From positions 62,001 to 126,000 of the forward strand of contig VFHP01000007.1 in assembly GCA_009391535.1 (NCBI GenBank): a stretch of 64,000 bases of DNA. The letters are read 5' to 3'. This document shows positions 17,943 to 26,010 of this stretch, in pieces. Every line of letters begins with the position of its first letter. The first letter of the stretch is position 1. A program made the translations under genes and the position numbers. A model generated the notes under the pieces. It had not been told where the DNA came from. It saw nothing but the letters and a program-made list of their open reading frames with translations, and made no database searches. The DNA comes from SAR202 cluster bacterium. Its GTDB lineage: Bacteria; Chloroflexota; Dehalococcoidia; Lucifugimonadales; UBA2985.

Positions 17943-17954
17943 GGGGGATATAAT
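17927..17954 (+). promoter_or_regulatory. possible internal promoter (leaderless)
   Basis: TTGTAA (17927-17932), 16 nt, TATAAT (17949-17954), ending just before ATG 17959. A start site would fall on or next to the start codon, so if real it gives a leaderless message. A run of GGGGGA at 17943-17948 is also a ribosome site for transcripts from upstream. AT-rich chance match is quite possible. Confidence 0.25.
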
Positions 17955-17958
17955 ATAT

Positions 17959-18669
17959 ATGAAGCTACTAATACAATTCCCGACCTTTGCGAGGGCAGAA
18001 AAGTTTTTGAGGGTGCTAAATGAATACGTGGAAACGGCTAGTTCGCACCACCAACTTTTCTTTAACATTAATTGTGATCTGTCAGATTTGAGTATGACAG
18101 ACTCTTATGTGCAAGAACGAATACAATACATTTTAAATAAAAAGTCTAATGTTGATGGCGTGGTCAATTTTGATCAGAGTACGGAAAAAATAAGTGCTAT
18201 TAACAACCACATAGAGGGTAAAGATTTTGACATAGTTATATGTGCGTCCGACGACATGGTTCCAAAGGCTCATAATTGGGATAACGAGATAGCTATAGCT
18301 ATGCAAGAGCACTTTCCAAACCTAGACGGCTGTGTTCATTTTAATGACGGAAATACAAATGGAGAACTTATTACTTTTTCTATTCTTGGGAAGGCTCTTT
18401 ACGATCACTTTGGTTATATTTATCATCCTGATTACAAGAGCTTGTATTGCGATAACGAGTTTACAGAAGAGGTAAACAAGATGTCCAAAGCTAAATTTAT
18501 TGACAAAGTTATAGTCTCTCATGAACACTATAGCGTACAAGGCACAGAGAATCACGGAGATTTAGACCTAGCGGCCCAAAAAACATTGCACTACTCGGGG
18601 AGAGACCAAGTGGTCTTTAACAAGAGAAAGGAACTAGGATTCCCAAAGGAAAGAATAACAAATGACTAG
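17959..18669 (+). CDS. GT-A glycosyltransferase-like protein
   Basis: A 236-residue protein. KLLIQFPTFARAEKFLRVL at the N-terminus and ICASDDMVP (C95-A-S-D98-D99) in the middle fit a GT2-like fold in which the S-D-D element binds metal and nucleotide sugar. The preceding helix AINNHIEGKDFDIV is in the expected place. Ribosome site GGGGGA. Single-domain size is normal for this cluster. Substrate unknown. Overlaps the next ATG by 8 bases. Confidence 0.6.
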   Translation: MKLLIQFPTFARAEKFLRVLNEYVETASSHHQLFFNINCDLSDLSMTDSYVQERIQYILNKKSNVDGVVNFDQSTEKISAINNHIEGKDFDIVICASDDMVPKAHNWDNEIAIAMQEHFPNLDGCVHFNDGNTNGELITFSILGKALYDHFGYIYHPDYKSLYCDNEFTEEVNKMSKAKFIDKVIVSHEHYSVQGTENHGDLDLAAQKTLHYSGRDQVVFNKRKELGFPKERITND

Positions 18670-19399
18670 ACCATTTGAAGCATGTAGCCACATAGACATA
18701 GGGGGGACTAAGTACCCTTATTTAAATGATGATTCGCCATTTATAGCTTATCAGCGTGGAGGAACCTTCTTTGTTGCACAGCCGCTGGAATATAAGAGCG
18801 AAGATTTTGATGTTATACCCGTCCCACTCATGATGACCGACGAATGGGATATTATAAACGAAGATCCGGATTTTATTGATGAGCTAAGATCCACCCCCAA
18901 AGATCATGTCTTCAACTTTATGGGTCAGACAAGCTACGCTGGAAGGGAAGTGTTTAGAGATTTGAACCTACCGGAATACGTTTTCCAAGAAACTGCACCC
19001 GTTTACAACCTTGAGCCATCGGTAAAGAGAGCAGTACTAAAGGACTTTTTAAGGGTTATAGCTAGAGCCAAGTTTGTGTTTTGTCCTAGAGGCATCGGTT
19101 CTAGTTCTTTTCGTGCCTATCAATCATTAATGGCTGGTTCAATACCAATTATTACTGGTATGAACGATTACCCATTTAAGAAAGAGATTGATTGGGACAG
19201 TTTTTGCCTAAGAGGAGGAGAAGGGCGTAGTTGGAAACAAATCGCAGAACAAAACAGACCCGAGATTGATAGACTTACATCTATGGCTTCATGTATGTCA
19301 GAGGATGAATACCAAAAGATGCGTAGTCTCGGAATGTTATTTTGGGACAATTACTGTCGCCATGATGAGCTATATAAAAAACTGGAGGCACTAGTATGA
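18662..19399 (+). CDS. exostosin-like (GT47-type) glycosyltransferase
   Basis: A 245-residue protein whose C-terminal half reads KFVFCPRGIGSSSFRAYQSL, then MAGSIPIITG, the signature of exostosin-like GT-B domains: CPRG (141-144) followed by S-x-R and a glycine-proline turn. The N-terminal half looks like a reduced acceptor domain. Family members add hexuronic acid, galactose or rhamnose units. Exact sugar unknown. The gene overlaps the next start by ATGA-like spacing. Confidence 0.65.
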   Translation: MTRPFEACSHIDIGGTKYPYLNDDSPFIAYQRGGTFFVAQPLEYKSEDFDVIPVPLMMTDEWDIINEDPDFIDELRSTPKDHVFNFMGQTSYAGREVFRDLNLPEYVFQETAPVYNLEPSVKRAVLKDFLRVIARAKFVFCPRGIGSSSFRAYQSLMAGSIPIITGMNDYPFKKEIDWDSFCLRGGEGRSWKQIAEQNRPEIDRLTSMASCMSEDEYQKMRSLGMLFWDNYCRHDELYKKLEALV

Positions 19400-20193
19400 A
19401 AAGGGTGTGCTTATTTAACTGCCACTTTGGAAAACTTCCGTCTTGGATACCGTTTTTTGTCAAATCTGCTTCAACAGTTAAGACAGCAGACTTTTGTATT
19501 ATGACCGATGATCCAGAACTAGATGAGGCTAATAGGTTCTGCGAAGAGTTTGGATTTGCAAATGTTAGGTTTTTGCCTTACACAGTAGCTGACCTCGAAG
19601 CTTCCGTTTCCACAAAACTCAACATTGACTATAAAATGCCTAGGGTTAGAAAAATATGTGACTGGAAAACAGCATACAATTTCCTTTTTCCGACCATAGC
19701 GAACAAATACGAATTTTGGGGACATTGCGATCTCGACCTAATTTTTGGGGACGTTGACTCCTACCTGAGTGGCCTACTAGATGAGTTCGAGGTAATATCC
19801 GGAGACGTTACTAGGCTTTGTGGGCCTTTTAGTATTTATAGAACCGTCCTAGGAGATGTATTTAAGCTTCATCAGTTGTGGTATACCATAATGATAGAGT
19901 TAGATCATGTGGCCTACGACGAGGTGGGACTTGATCAAGCTATTAAATCTTCTAACCTTAATGTTTGCTATGGGTTGTCCGAAGGTAGAACAATGCAAAA
20001 CTACGGCAGTCCGCATCTCCAGCCACCCCTTAGAATCCCAGCCACTTGGAACAACGGCAAACTAACCATAGATGAGGACGGCAGGGAAACGATGTTTATT
20101 CATATGGGACACAAGAACCAAATCACTGAAATAGATTTTAATAATAACGATAAATTTAGAATCACGGAAACCGCTATTAAGGGAATAACATAA
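19396..20193 (+). CDS. DUF6625-like glycosyltransferase
   Basis: A 265-residue protein with the core FWGHCDLDLIFGDVDSYL (D112-x-D114), preceded by KICDWKTAYNFLFP and followed by GDVTRLCGPFSIYR. This order is what I know from a family of predicted capsule/LPS transferases (DUF6625). The N-terminal CLFNCHFGKLPSWIPFFVKS is the usual first strand and helix. Inferred role: sugar transfer. The DxD and its context are convincing; the donor is not known. Confidence 0.68.
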   Translation: MKRVCLFNCHFGKLPSWIPFFVKSASTVKTADFCIMTDDPELDEANRFCEEFGFANVRFLPYTVADLEASVSTKLNIDYKMPRVRKICDWKTAYNFLFPTIANKYEFWGHCDLDLIFGDVDSYLSGLLDEFEVISGDVTRLCGPFSIYRTVLGDVFKLHQLWYTIMIELDHVAYDEVGLDQAIKSSNLNVCYGLSEGRTMQNYGSPHLQPPLRIPATWNNGKLTIDEDGRETMFIHMGHKNQITEIDFNNNDKFRITETAIKGIT

Positions 20194-20194
20194 T

Positions 20195-20719
20195 ATGATT
20201 GATGAGGAATATAAAGACTACTGCGATAACGTATCTAAGTACGGGCATCCAATGTCACTACAGAGCGTAAAGTGGTTAATCGAATACATTAACTCTAACC
20301 AAGGCATTAAAAGAGTTGCTGATTTTGGTAGTGGGTTTTCGTCCTTCGCAATAAGAAAATACTGCCCACAAGTTGAAAATAATTCTTACGACACAGATGC
20401 TGAATGGCTTAAAAAAACGGAAGGTTATCTAAAAAGGGAGGGTGTAAATTCAGATAACCTACACACCTATACCGATGATTTTTCAGAGGACTTTGATTTA
20501 ATCGTTTGGGATCTAAAGAACCAATCATTTAGAAAGACAGAATTTTTAAAGGTGAAAGAGAAGTTCACTAATTCTATCTGTATTATTGACGATTGCCATG
20601 ATCCAAGCTATATCCAGATGTGTCGCGACCTTGCGGCAAATGATGGGTGGAAACTAACAGAAATAACGGAGGTTAAAGATGAGTTCGGACGATACGTCTC
20701 AATCTTGCGTAGATCTTAA
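20195..20719 (+). CDS. SAM-dependent methyltransferase-like protein
   Basis: A 174-residue protein: VADFGSGFSSFA (D43-F-G-S-G) is SAM motif I, YDTDAEWL provides the acidic residue after the second strand, DFDLIVWDL is the post-motif strand, and CIIDDCHDP is a late acidic/His element. The short length is near the minimum for the fold. Expected to methylate a sugar or other small acceptor. The next gene starts 41 bases before this stop in another frame, which is the longest overlap in the cluster. Confidence 0.65.
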   Translation: MIDEEYKDYCDNVSKYGHPMSLQSVKWLIEYINSNQGIKRVADFGSGFSSFAIRKYCPQVENNSYDTDAEWLKKTEGYLKREGVNSDNLHTYTDDFSEDFDLIVWDLKNQSFRKTEFLKVKEKFTNSICIIDDCHDPSYIQMCRDLAANDGWKLTEITEVKDEFGRYVSILRRS

Positions 20720-21353
20720 TATATTCACAAACTGTACAGACGGTTATTCTGATAGCGGAGAACTAATCGGGGGAACTTTTAGAAGTCTTGTAGATGTCTT
20801 TGGGGATCAACACATCAAAAACATAAGAGTTTTTATTGATCCGCAACCCTGCGAAGACAAGTTGAACTCTTACATAGAGCACATATCTAGGGCAATTCCC
20901 TTAGTTAAAGAGTGTTTTGTGACTAACGGACTTGCTGACGGATACATAAAGTCTACCCAGTATTGTGATACTGACTATATATTTCAGGTTGAACACGACT
21001 GGAAGTTTTTACCTACAATAAAACACGGCTTAGGGTTTTTAGTCGACTGTATGAAAAAACAGGACATGGATCATCTGAGATTTAATAAGAGAAATAATAT
21101 TCACGCTGTTAATGAGTCACTGACAGAAATACAGGTTAATGGTTGCACCTTTTGTAAGACAACCAAAAGATCCAACAATCCTCATATAATAAACAGGAAG
21201 TCGTACTTAAATGGTTGGAACGATAGGATTGACCTTTCAAATACGCCCAAGCGTGCAGACGGAATAGAAAATATGATGGTCGGATTGACTGGATATATAT
21301 ACGGGGAATACAATTACCCTCAACAAATAGAACATACAGACGGGAGAACATAA
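20679..21353 (+). CDS. GT-A glycosyltransferase-like protein
   Basis: A 224-residue protein. The ATG at 20679 has a strong GGAGG about 7 nt upstream, supporting the start inside the previous gene. The segment CDTDYIFQVEHDWKFLPTI sits where GT2 enzymes have their metal-binding region (VEHD in place of DxD), and INRKSYLNGW looks like an acceptor-side loop. Probable sugar transferase with uncertain family. Confidence 0.55.
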   Translation: MSSDDTSQSCVDLNIFTNCTDGYSDSGELIGGTFRSLVDVFGDQHIKNIRVFIDPQPCEDKLNSYIEHISRAIPLVKECFVTNGLADGYIKSTQYCDTDYIFQVEHDWKFLPTIKHGLGFLVDCMKKQDMDHLRFNKRNNIHAVNESLTEIQVNGCTFCKTTKRSNNPHIINRKSYLNGWNDRIDLSNTPKRADGIENMMVGLTGYIYGEYNYPQQIEHTDGRT

Positions 21354-22006
21354 TGGCAGACATCTTACTTTCCTTCCCCAGAACCGGAAGCTCTTGGACT
21401 AGATACATCCTTGAGTACTTTTCTGGACAATGTGTAGACGGGTATTACGACAAGAAATCTGTAAACGAGACTATTGAACAAAACGGTTTTGAGCCGCTAT
21501 TTGATGTCGATAGACAAAAGATCTTTTGCACTATGGTACACGACCACGTGGACATTAGGGATATTGACCGTCTTTGTCTATCGTATAGAGATCCTGTAGA
21601 AGTTATACCAAGCTACTGTTATAGCGACAATCATGCGAACAAGGCGACACCCATAGAGGACTTTTTATCTAACTTAACAGCGGATAGGCTATTGATGTCT
21701 GTCTCAAGATACGCTTCCGCTATATCCTACTTCAAAAATTTTAACGGTGAAAAATACCTGTTAGACTATGACCAGCTAATGAATGATCCCGACAAGGCGA
21801 TAAAAGGGCTTACATCATTTTTTGGTGTAGCAAGCCCTAGGAAACAAAAAGCCTTTATGAAAAACTATGATGAGCATAAGAATATTATGCTTTCGTATAA
21901 ATCTATGCCTAAGCATATGTCAGTTAATACTTCCGGAAAAACGGGTGTTATAGCGGATATGTTGCCATCGGATGTTAGATTAATGTTAGAGAGCGTCAGG
22001 ATATGA
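21353..22006 (+). CDS. PAPS-dependent sulfotransferase
   Basis: A 217-residue protein with the two signature sites of sulfotransferases: SFPRTGSSWTR (7-17), the 5'-phosphosulfate loop, and SYRDPVEVIPSY (77-88) with R79, the 3'-phosphate site. Such enzymes move sulfate from PAPS to a sugar hydroxyl. The surrounding transferases make a phage-specified sulfated glycan a reasonable inference. PAPS would come from the host, as no PAPS synthesis gene is visible. It starts in the stop of the previous gene and overlaps the next. Confidence 0.82.
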   Translation: MADILLSFPRTGSSWTRYILEYFSGQCVDGYYDKKSVNETIEQNGFEPLFDVDRQKIFCTMVHDHVDIRDIDRLCLSYRDPVEVIPSYCYSDNHANKATPIEDFLSNLTADRLLMSVSRYASAISYFKNFNGEKYLLDYDQLMNDPDKAIKGLTSFFGVASPRKQKAFMKNYDEHKNIMLSYKSMPKHMSVNTSGKTGVIADMLPSDVRLMLESVRI

Positions 22007-22716
22007 AGATAGTAACAATATTCAACTTTCCGAACAGCGAAGAATACAATGACCTTTGCGACTGGTGGTTGAAAAGTGCTCTAAAGTATTCCAGTATACC
22101 TATAGAGGTTTGGTACGAAGACTCCATTCATCTAGATCTAGAAGACTCTAGCAGGGTTAGCTATCATAGAAAAGATAGATTAGATATAGACACCGTACTC
22201 CCCAATAACCTAATTAGTGACAAATCTAGACACAATGTAGGTTTTAAACTTTATAACCTTTGCTCAGAACCTGAGCCGTTTATATTTATAGATGCGGACG
22301 CTATAATTATGAGGGATATAGAGCCACTACTCGAAGCCTCGACAAGGAAGCCATTTATAACGGTAGATCACCAGAATATTCCGGGGCATACTTCGCATAT
22401 ACCGTTTAAGTTCTTGAACAGTGGACTTCAGGTTTGTAGTGATCCAACTATCTTAGACTTTAAGAATATAGTTCATTACCAAAATCTTCACACGGCCTTT
22501 CTCTGTCCCGGAACAGACCAAGCGATGCTCTACAATTACTTCAGGTATATTGACTACAATTATACGGACAAGGAGATAGATTGGAGATGGAATAATTGTG
22601 CTGGCTTCTGCGACGACTTTAACGAGATTTGTATAAATCACTATTGGTACAAATTCAAACCTTGGACAATCGACTGTAAGGCTTGGAAGAATTTTAAACA
22701 AAGGAGAATGGTGTGA
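22003..22716 (+). CDS. GT8-like glycosyltransferase
   Basis: A 237-residue protein. FIFIDADAIIMRDIEPLL holds D97-x-D99 in the GT8 context, FKFLNSGLQVCSDP is the conserved following strand (LNSGv), and GTDQAMLYNYF is the typical downstream D-Q helix. All three occur in order at normal spacing. Transfers a hexose by a retaining route if the family call holds. Overlaps the next GTG start by 4 bases. Confidence 0.72.
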   Translation: MKIVTIFNFPNSEEYNDLCDWWLKSALKYSSIPIEVWYEDSIHLDLEDSSRVSYHRKDRLDIDTVLPNNLISDKSRHNVGFKLYNLCSEPEPFIFIDADAIIMRDIEPLLEASTRKPFITVDHQNIPGHTSHIPFKFLNSGLQVCSDPTILDFKNIVHYQNLHTAFLCPGTDQAMLYNYFRYIDYNYTDKEIDWRWNNCAGFCDDFNEICINHYWYKFKPWTIDCKAWKNFKQRRMV

Positions 22717-23633
22717 AGAAAGTTTTACTAACTGGTGCAACTGGATTCTTAGGAAAAAACCTAACCAAGGTACTATCCAGCCAATACGACCTGCACGGAA
22801 TTGGTTCTAACTTTGACTTAAGAAGTCAAGAAATATGCAACAAGCTGATAAGAGATGGTGGGTTTGACATTGTGGTACACGCAGCTGGTTCTGTTGGTGG
22901 AATCTTAGCTAACAGAGAAAACCCAGGTAAGTTTATGTACGAAAATCTTATCATGGGTGCTAACATAATAGAAGCTTCCAGAATATACTCGGTGGGTAAG
23001 TTTATTTTATTGGGAACTGTCTGTGCTTATCCAAAGTTTACACCGGTTCCATTTGAGGAAAAACGGATATGGAGTGGCTACCCAGAAGAAACTAACGCAC
23101 CGTATGGCATAGCTAAAAAGACTTTAATGAAGCTTCTGGAGACTTATCACGAACAATATAAAATGAACTGTGTAAATCTCATTCCTGTTAATATGTACGG
23201 CCCGCACGATCATTTTAATTTAACAAGTAGCCATGTTATACCAGCCCTTATTTTGAAGTTTTATAATGCTATGAAGAACGGTGATCGAGAGGTAAGGGTT
23301 TGGGGTACTGGAGAAGCATCTAGAGAGTTTCTATTCGCACTAGATTGTGCAGAAGCGGTTAGACTAGCTATCGAAAAGGATGTAGACCCAGAGCCAATCA
23401 ACGTGGGAACAGGCAAGGAGATAAAGATAAAAGACCTAGTTACTGAAATTGGTGAGCAGATGGGATATGAGGGGCGAATAGTCTGGGAGTCCGACAAGCC
23501 GGATGGTCAACCTCGCAGATGTTTGGACACTACTCGTGCTAAGGCTAGGCTTGGGTTTGAAGCGAAAACAGATTTTCAAACCGGATTAAAACAAACAATA
23601 GAATGGTTTTTAGGAGAACAAAAATGCACATAG
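22713..23633 (+). CDS. GDP-L-fucose synthase-like epimerase/reductase
   Basis: A 306-residue protein with a GTG start and AAGGAGA ribosome site. TGATGFLG (7-14) is the nucleotide-binding loop; HAAGSVGGI, LLGTVCAYPK and Y131-x3-K135 follow, then NLIPVNMYGPHDHF and WGTGEASREFLFALD. This series is specific to GDP-fucose synthase (Fcl/WcaG), which turns GDP-4-keto-6-deoxymannose into GDP-L-fucose. The usual GDP-mannose dehydratase gene is not in this window, so the substrate may come from the host or from elsewhere in the phage. Related epimerases could share these motifs. Confidence 0.82.
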   Translation: MKKVLLTGATGFLGKNLTKVLSSQYDLHGIGSNFDLRSQEICNKLIRDGGFDIVVHAAGSVGGILANRENPGKFMYENLIMGANIIEASRIYSVGKFILLGTVCAYPKFTPVPFEEKRIWSGYPEETNAPYGIAKKTLMKLLETYHEQYKMNCVNLIPVNMYGPHDHFNLTSSHVIPALILKFYNAMKNGDREVRVWGTGEASREFLFALDCAEAVRLAIEKDVDPEPINVGTGKEIKIKDLVTEIGEQMGYEGRIVWESDKPDGQPRRCLDTTRAKARLGFEAKTDFQTGLKQTIEWFLGEQKCT

Positions 23634-24067
23634 CTTTTTATACAGACAGTAATGGGGGAAGCCCCCAGAACACAGAAATCTTCAATGCCTTAAACGAGGC
23701 TGTAGATGAGCGAAGCATAAAAGATGCCAGCTTGTTTTACAACTATGTAGAATTTAGTCCAGTTAGTAATAGATTTGGTATGTTTAATTCTGCCGACATG
23801 TGGTCGTTTACCGGCAACTTAATAGCTACTACTATGGAAAACACAATAGCAGCCGCTAGGATAGTCAATAAATTTAAATTGTCCTATCTTTACAGTGAGC
23901 AGGATAAGGAAAGGTTTGGTGTTCTAGAGTTATTTAGACTAGCTAGATCTGTACCAGTGATTGTTACGGGCGAAGAAGACTCGGACGAAGTGTTCAGGCT
24001 AACTGGTGTGGAACCCCTAAAAATAAAAGAACTGAGTATTGACGAAATTAAAAAGGTGCTATCATGA
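23624..24067 (+). CDS. uncharacterised 147-residue protein
   Basis: The start is set at ATG 23624 because AGGAGA lies 6 nt upstream; a TTG/ATG further up overlaps the epimerase more. The sequence HIAFYTDSNGGSPQNTEIFNAL and FKLSYLYSEQDKERFGVLELF has an alpha/beta look, and VPVIVTGEEDSDEVFRLTG could be a Rossmann-like strand-turn-helix. I do not recognise the family. It is the last gene before the nucleic-acid genes and may belong to either group. Confidence 0.6.
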   Translation: MHIAFYTDSNGGSPQNTEIFNALNEAVDERSIKDASLFYNYVEFSPVSNRFGMFNSADMWSFTGNLIATTMENTIAAARIVNKFKLSYLYSEQDKERFGVLELFRLARSVPVIVTGEEDSDEVFRLTGVEPLKIKELSIDEIKKVLS

Positions 24068-24828
24068 AAGATTTTGAACAAAAAGTAATAGATATGTATA
24101 ATAACGATAACTTTAGCACATATGAAATAGCTAAACATCTGGAAACATATCCAAATAAAATTAGACGAACATTAATAAAACATAACATCCCTCTAAAAAA
24201 TAAAAGTGAGGCACAGAAAAACGCACTTGAAAGCGGTCGAAGTGCTCACCCCACAATGGGCAAGAAAAGATCTCGTGAGGAGCGATTAAAAATTAGTAGC
24301 AGCTTGGTTGACTACTGGGGAGAAATGAGCGATAAAGAAAGGGCGAAACGTGTCAAGATGGCCAAGAAGAACTGGAAAAGCATGACGGCACAACAAAAAG
24401 AAAACATGCGTTCTAAAGGGATCGCCGCCATTCGTACCGCAGCTACTGAGGGTTCTAAGCTGGAGAAATTTATACAGTCTCGCCTTGAGAAGGACGGATT
24501 TAGGGTGAAGATGCATGAAATGATTATTCCGTCAGAAAATCTAGAAATAGATTTGTATATTCCAGAGCTGAAGACTATAATAGAGGTAGATGGGCCTTCT
24601 CATTTTCTTCCTATCTGGGGAGATGATAAGTTGCAGAAACAAGTGAACGCAGACCTAAGAAAAAGTGGAACCTTACTAAGTAAGGGGTACGTCGTAATAA
24701 GGGTCAAGTCTCTAGGTTCTGAATCCCTAGCTAAGAAGGAAAGTATTATAGAGCAGGTTTTACAAAAACTGAATTCTATTAAAGGAAAGTTTCCGGCAAG
24801 GTCAAAACGTTTTATAGAGGTTGAATAA
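24064..24828 (+). CDS. putative homing endonuclease, Vsr/EDxHD-like with NUMOD-like repeats
   Basis: A 254-residue protein. The N-terminus (17-45) is a helix-turn-helix (STYEIAKHLETYPNKIRRTL). Residues about 65-115 have GKKRSREERLKIS-type repeats resembling the NUMOD3 DNA-binding motif of homing nucleases. The C-terminal nuclease domain shows LEIDLYIPELKTIIEVDGPSHF with E161, D163, E174, D176 and H180, like very-short-patch-repair/DUF559 folds. Such proteins cut a specific site and spread by gene conversion. It could also be a repair nuclease. It sits at the edge of the glycan cluster, as expected for a mobile insertion, but no broken gene is seen beside it. Confidence 0.65.
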   Translation: MKDFEQKVIDMYNNDNFSTYEIAKHLETYPNKIRRTLIKHNIPLKNKSEAQKNALESGRSAHPTMGKKRSREERLKISSSLVDYWGEMSDKERAKRVKMAKKNWKSMTAQQKENMRSKGIAAIRTAATEGSKLEKFIQSRLEKDGFRVKMHEMIIPSENLEIDLYIPELKTIIEVDGPSHFLPIWGDDKLQKQVNADLRKSGTLLSKGYVVIRVKSLGSESLAKKESIIEQVLQKLNSIKGKFPARSKRFIEVE

Positions 24829-25598
24829 TGATTGAATTAGAGAAGAATGACGATTTGTTTGAACATGTTGAGTTAGAATCTCCATCTACGGTGGATACTA
24901 GCGTGAAGGATATAATTATGGATGATGCACCCAATATTACGTCTCCAGAATGGAACGACTACGTATTAGGCTTGTTTGCTGATAATGAACTGTTTGATGG
25001 ACGGCCCACTTGTGCTGGCCTAAGAAGAGTCTCTGAACTAGTTTTAGGGCAAATTGTTTCTAGTAAACCAACACAGGTTTTTCCTCCATCCACCGGTGAC
25101 GAGGTTGGAAGAGCCACTGTTATTTGGGAAGTTGTGTTTGGTGACGGCTCCGTTTTCTCCGATGTGGCTGATAGCTGGGAAGGCAACACAGACGACATGT
25201 TTTGTGTGTTTAACACCGCCACAGCAGCCACCCGTGCTGAGGGCAGGGCTTTAAGAAAAGCTCTTAGGTTGCGTACTGTCGCCGCTGAAGAGATGACCAA
25301 GAAGGATACGGCTAGTATTGTAAAGAGTATTAGCCAAACAAAACGAGTGGAAACTGAGGGCGAGTATGACGATTCCTATAGAATGAGTGATGCTCAGGCC
25401 AACTTTATTGACTCAAAATGCAAACAACTAAACCTAAGCGTTACTGAGTTTTTCGACGTTGTGTTTAGCTTGAATGTTAAAAGAAAGATTGATAAGCGTC
25501 AAGCGAGTGATGCCATCAAGAAACTAAACGATTTTCAACAGGATAAAAGTTTGATTCCTGATAATATTAGTGCCTACGTAGCAGATTGGAGAAATTAA
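24828..25598 (+). CDS. Rad52/Erf-like single-strand annealing protein candidate
   Basis: A 256-residue protein. PTCAGLRRVSELVLGQI, then VIWEVVFGDGSVFSD, then FNTATAATRAEGRALRKAL (about 127-145) follow the pattern of phage annealing proteins, where the last motif corresponds to the A-x-x-x-A-x-x-R-A-L-R helix. The C-terminal part (SDAQANFIDSKCKQLN) looks like a small DNA-binding helical domain. Such proteins pair complementary single strands during recombination-dependent replication. The call is by motif memory only. The small zinc-ribbon gene overlaps its stop. Confidence 0.45.
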   Translation: MIELEKNDDLFEHVELESPSTVDTSVKDIIMDDAPNITSPEWNDYVLGLFADNELFDGRPTCAGLRRVSELVLGQIVSSKPTQVFPPSTGDEVGRATVIWEVVFGDGSVFSDVADSWEGNTDDMFCVFNTATAATRAEGRALRKALRLRTVAAEEMTKKDTASIVKSISQTKRVETEGEYDDSYRMSDAQANFIDSKCKQLNLSVTEFFDVVFSLNVKRKIDKRQASDAIKKLNDFQQDKSLIPDNISAYVADWRN

Positions 25599-25930
25599 TG
25601 AAGGTAAATTATCAAACTAGTAACGGTCGCATAAGCGTCGAAATAGAGGGCGATTCTCAAAGAGACATTTTTGCTGAGATTGCAAGATTTCAGGAGGTGT
25701 TTGAGGAGACGGTCTGTGGAAAATGTGGCTCCGAAAACCTACGCTTCGTAGTGAGGAATGTAGATGATAATCTATATTATGAACTGCGTTGTATGGATTG
25801 CGGGGCAAAACTATCCTTTGGTTCTCATAAGAAGGGAGGTGGTCTATTTCCAAAAAGGAAAGATGGCGACAACTGGTTGCCCGACAGAGGTTGGGTCAAG
25901 TGGAACCCTAAAACTGAAAAGAACGAATAA
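25598..25930 (+). CDS. zinc-ribbon phage protein
   Basis: A 110-residue protein; ATG 25598 (overlapping the upstream stop by TAATG, with GGAGA before it) is preferred to TTG 25586. CGKCGSENLRF and YELRCMDCGAKL form a four-cysteine zinc ribbon, followed by a basic stretch KKGGGLFPKRK. Proteins of this layout are common beside phage recombination genes; a nucleic-acid-binding role is inferred. Last gene of the + strand arm. Confidence 0.65.
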   Translation: MKVNYQTSNGRISVEIEGDSQRDIFAEIARFQEVFEETVCGKCGSENLRFVVRNVDDNLYYELRCMDCGAKLSFGSHKKGGGLFPKRKDGDNWLPDRGWVKWNPKTEKNE

Positions 25931-25950
25931 ACAACAAAGGAGAAACGAAG

Positions 25951-25982
25951 AAGGGGTGGCCGAAACCACCCCTTTTTCTTTT
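25951..25982. terminator. terminator between converging operons
   Basis: A 9-bp perfect stem, AAGGGGTGG (25951-25959) with CCACCCCTT (25966-25974), a 6-base loop and then TTTCTTTT. It is a strong intrinsic terminator for the + strand. The - strand reading has CTTCTTCGTTTC after the same stem, so it probably also ends the right-arm transcripts. Confidence 0.88.
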
Positions 25983-25986
25983 GAAC

Positions 25987-26010
25987 CTTGAAGACTTGAA
26001 GACCTAAAGA
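25987..26010. repeat. three tandem 8-bp units
   Basis: CTTGAAGA, CTTGAAGA and a diverged CCTAAAGA run back to back between the terminator and the stop codon of the - strand gene at 26011. No function is evident; slippage during replication is the simplest origin. Confidence 0.6.

Noticed and set aside
24959-25300. 113-codon - strand frame inside the annealing protein candidate
   Set aside because: Ser/Ala-rich antisense frame with no ribosome site, fully inside a well-placed gene.
1-25930. DNA hypermodification as the purpose of the sugar genes
   Set aside because: No hydroxymethylase, deaminase or T4-type base glucosyltransferase could be recognised in the window; remains possible if those genes lie elsewhere.
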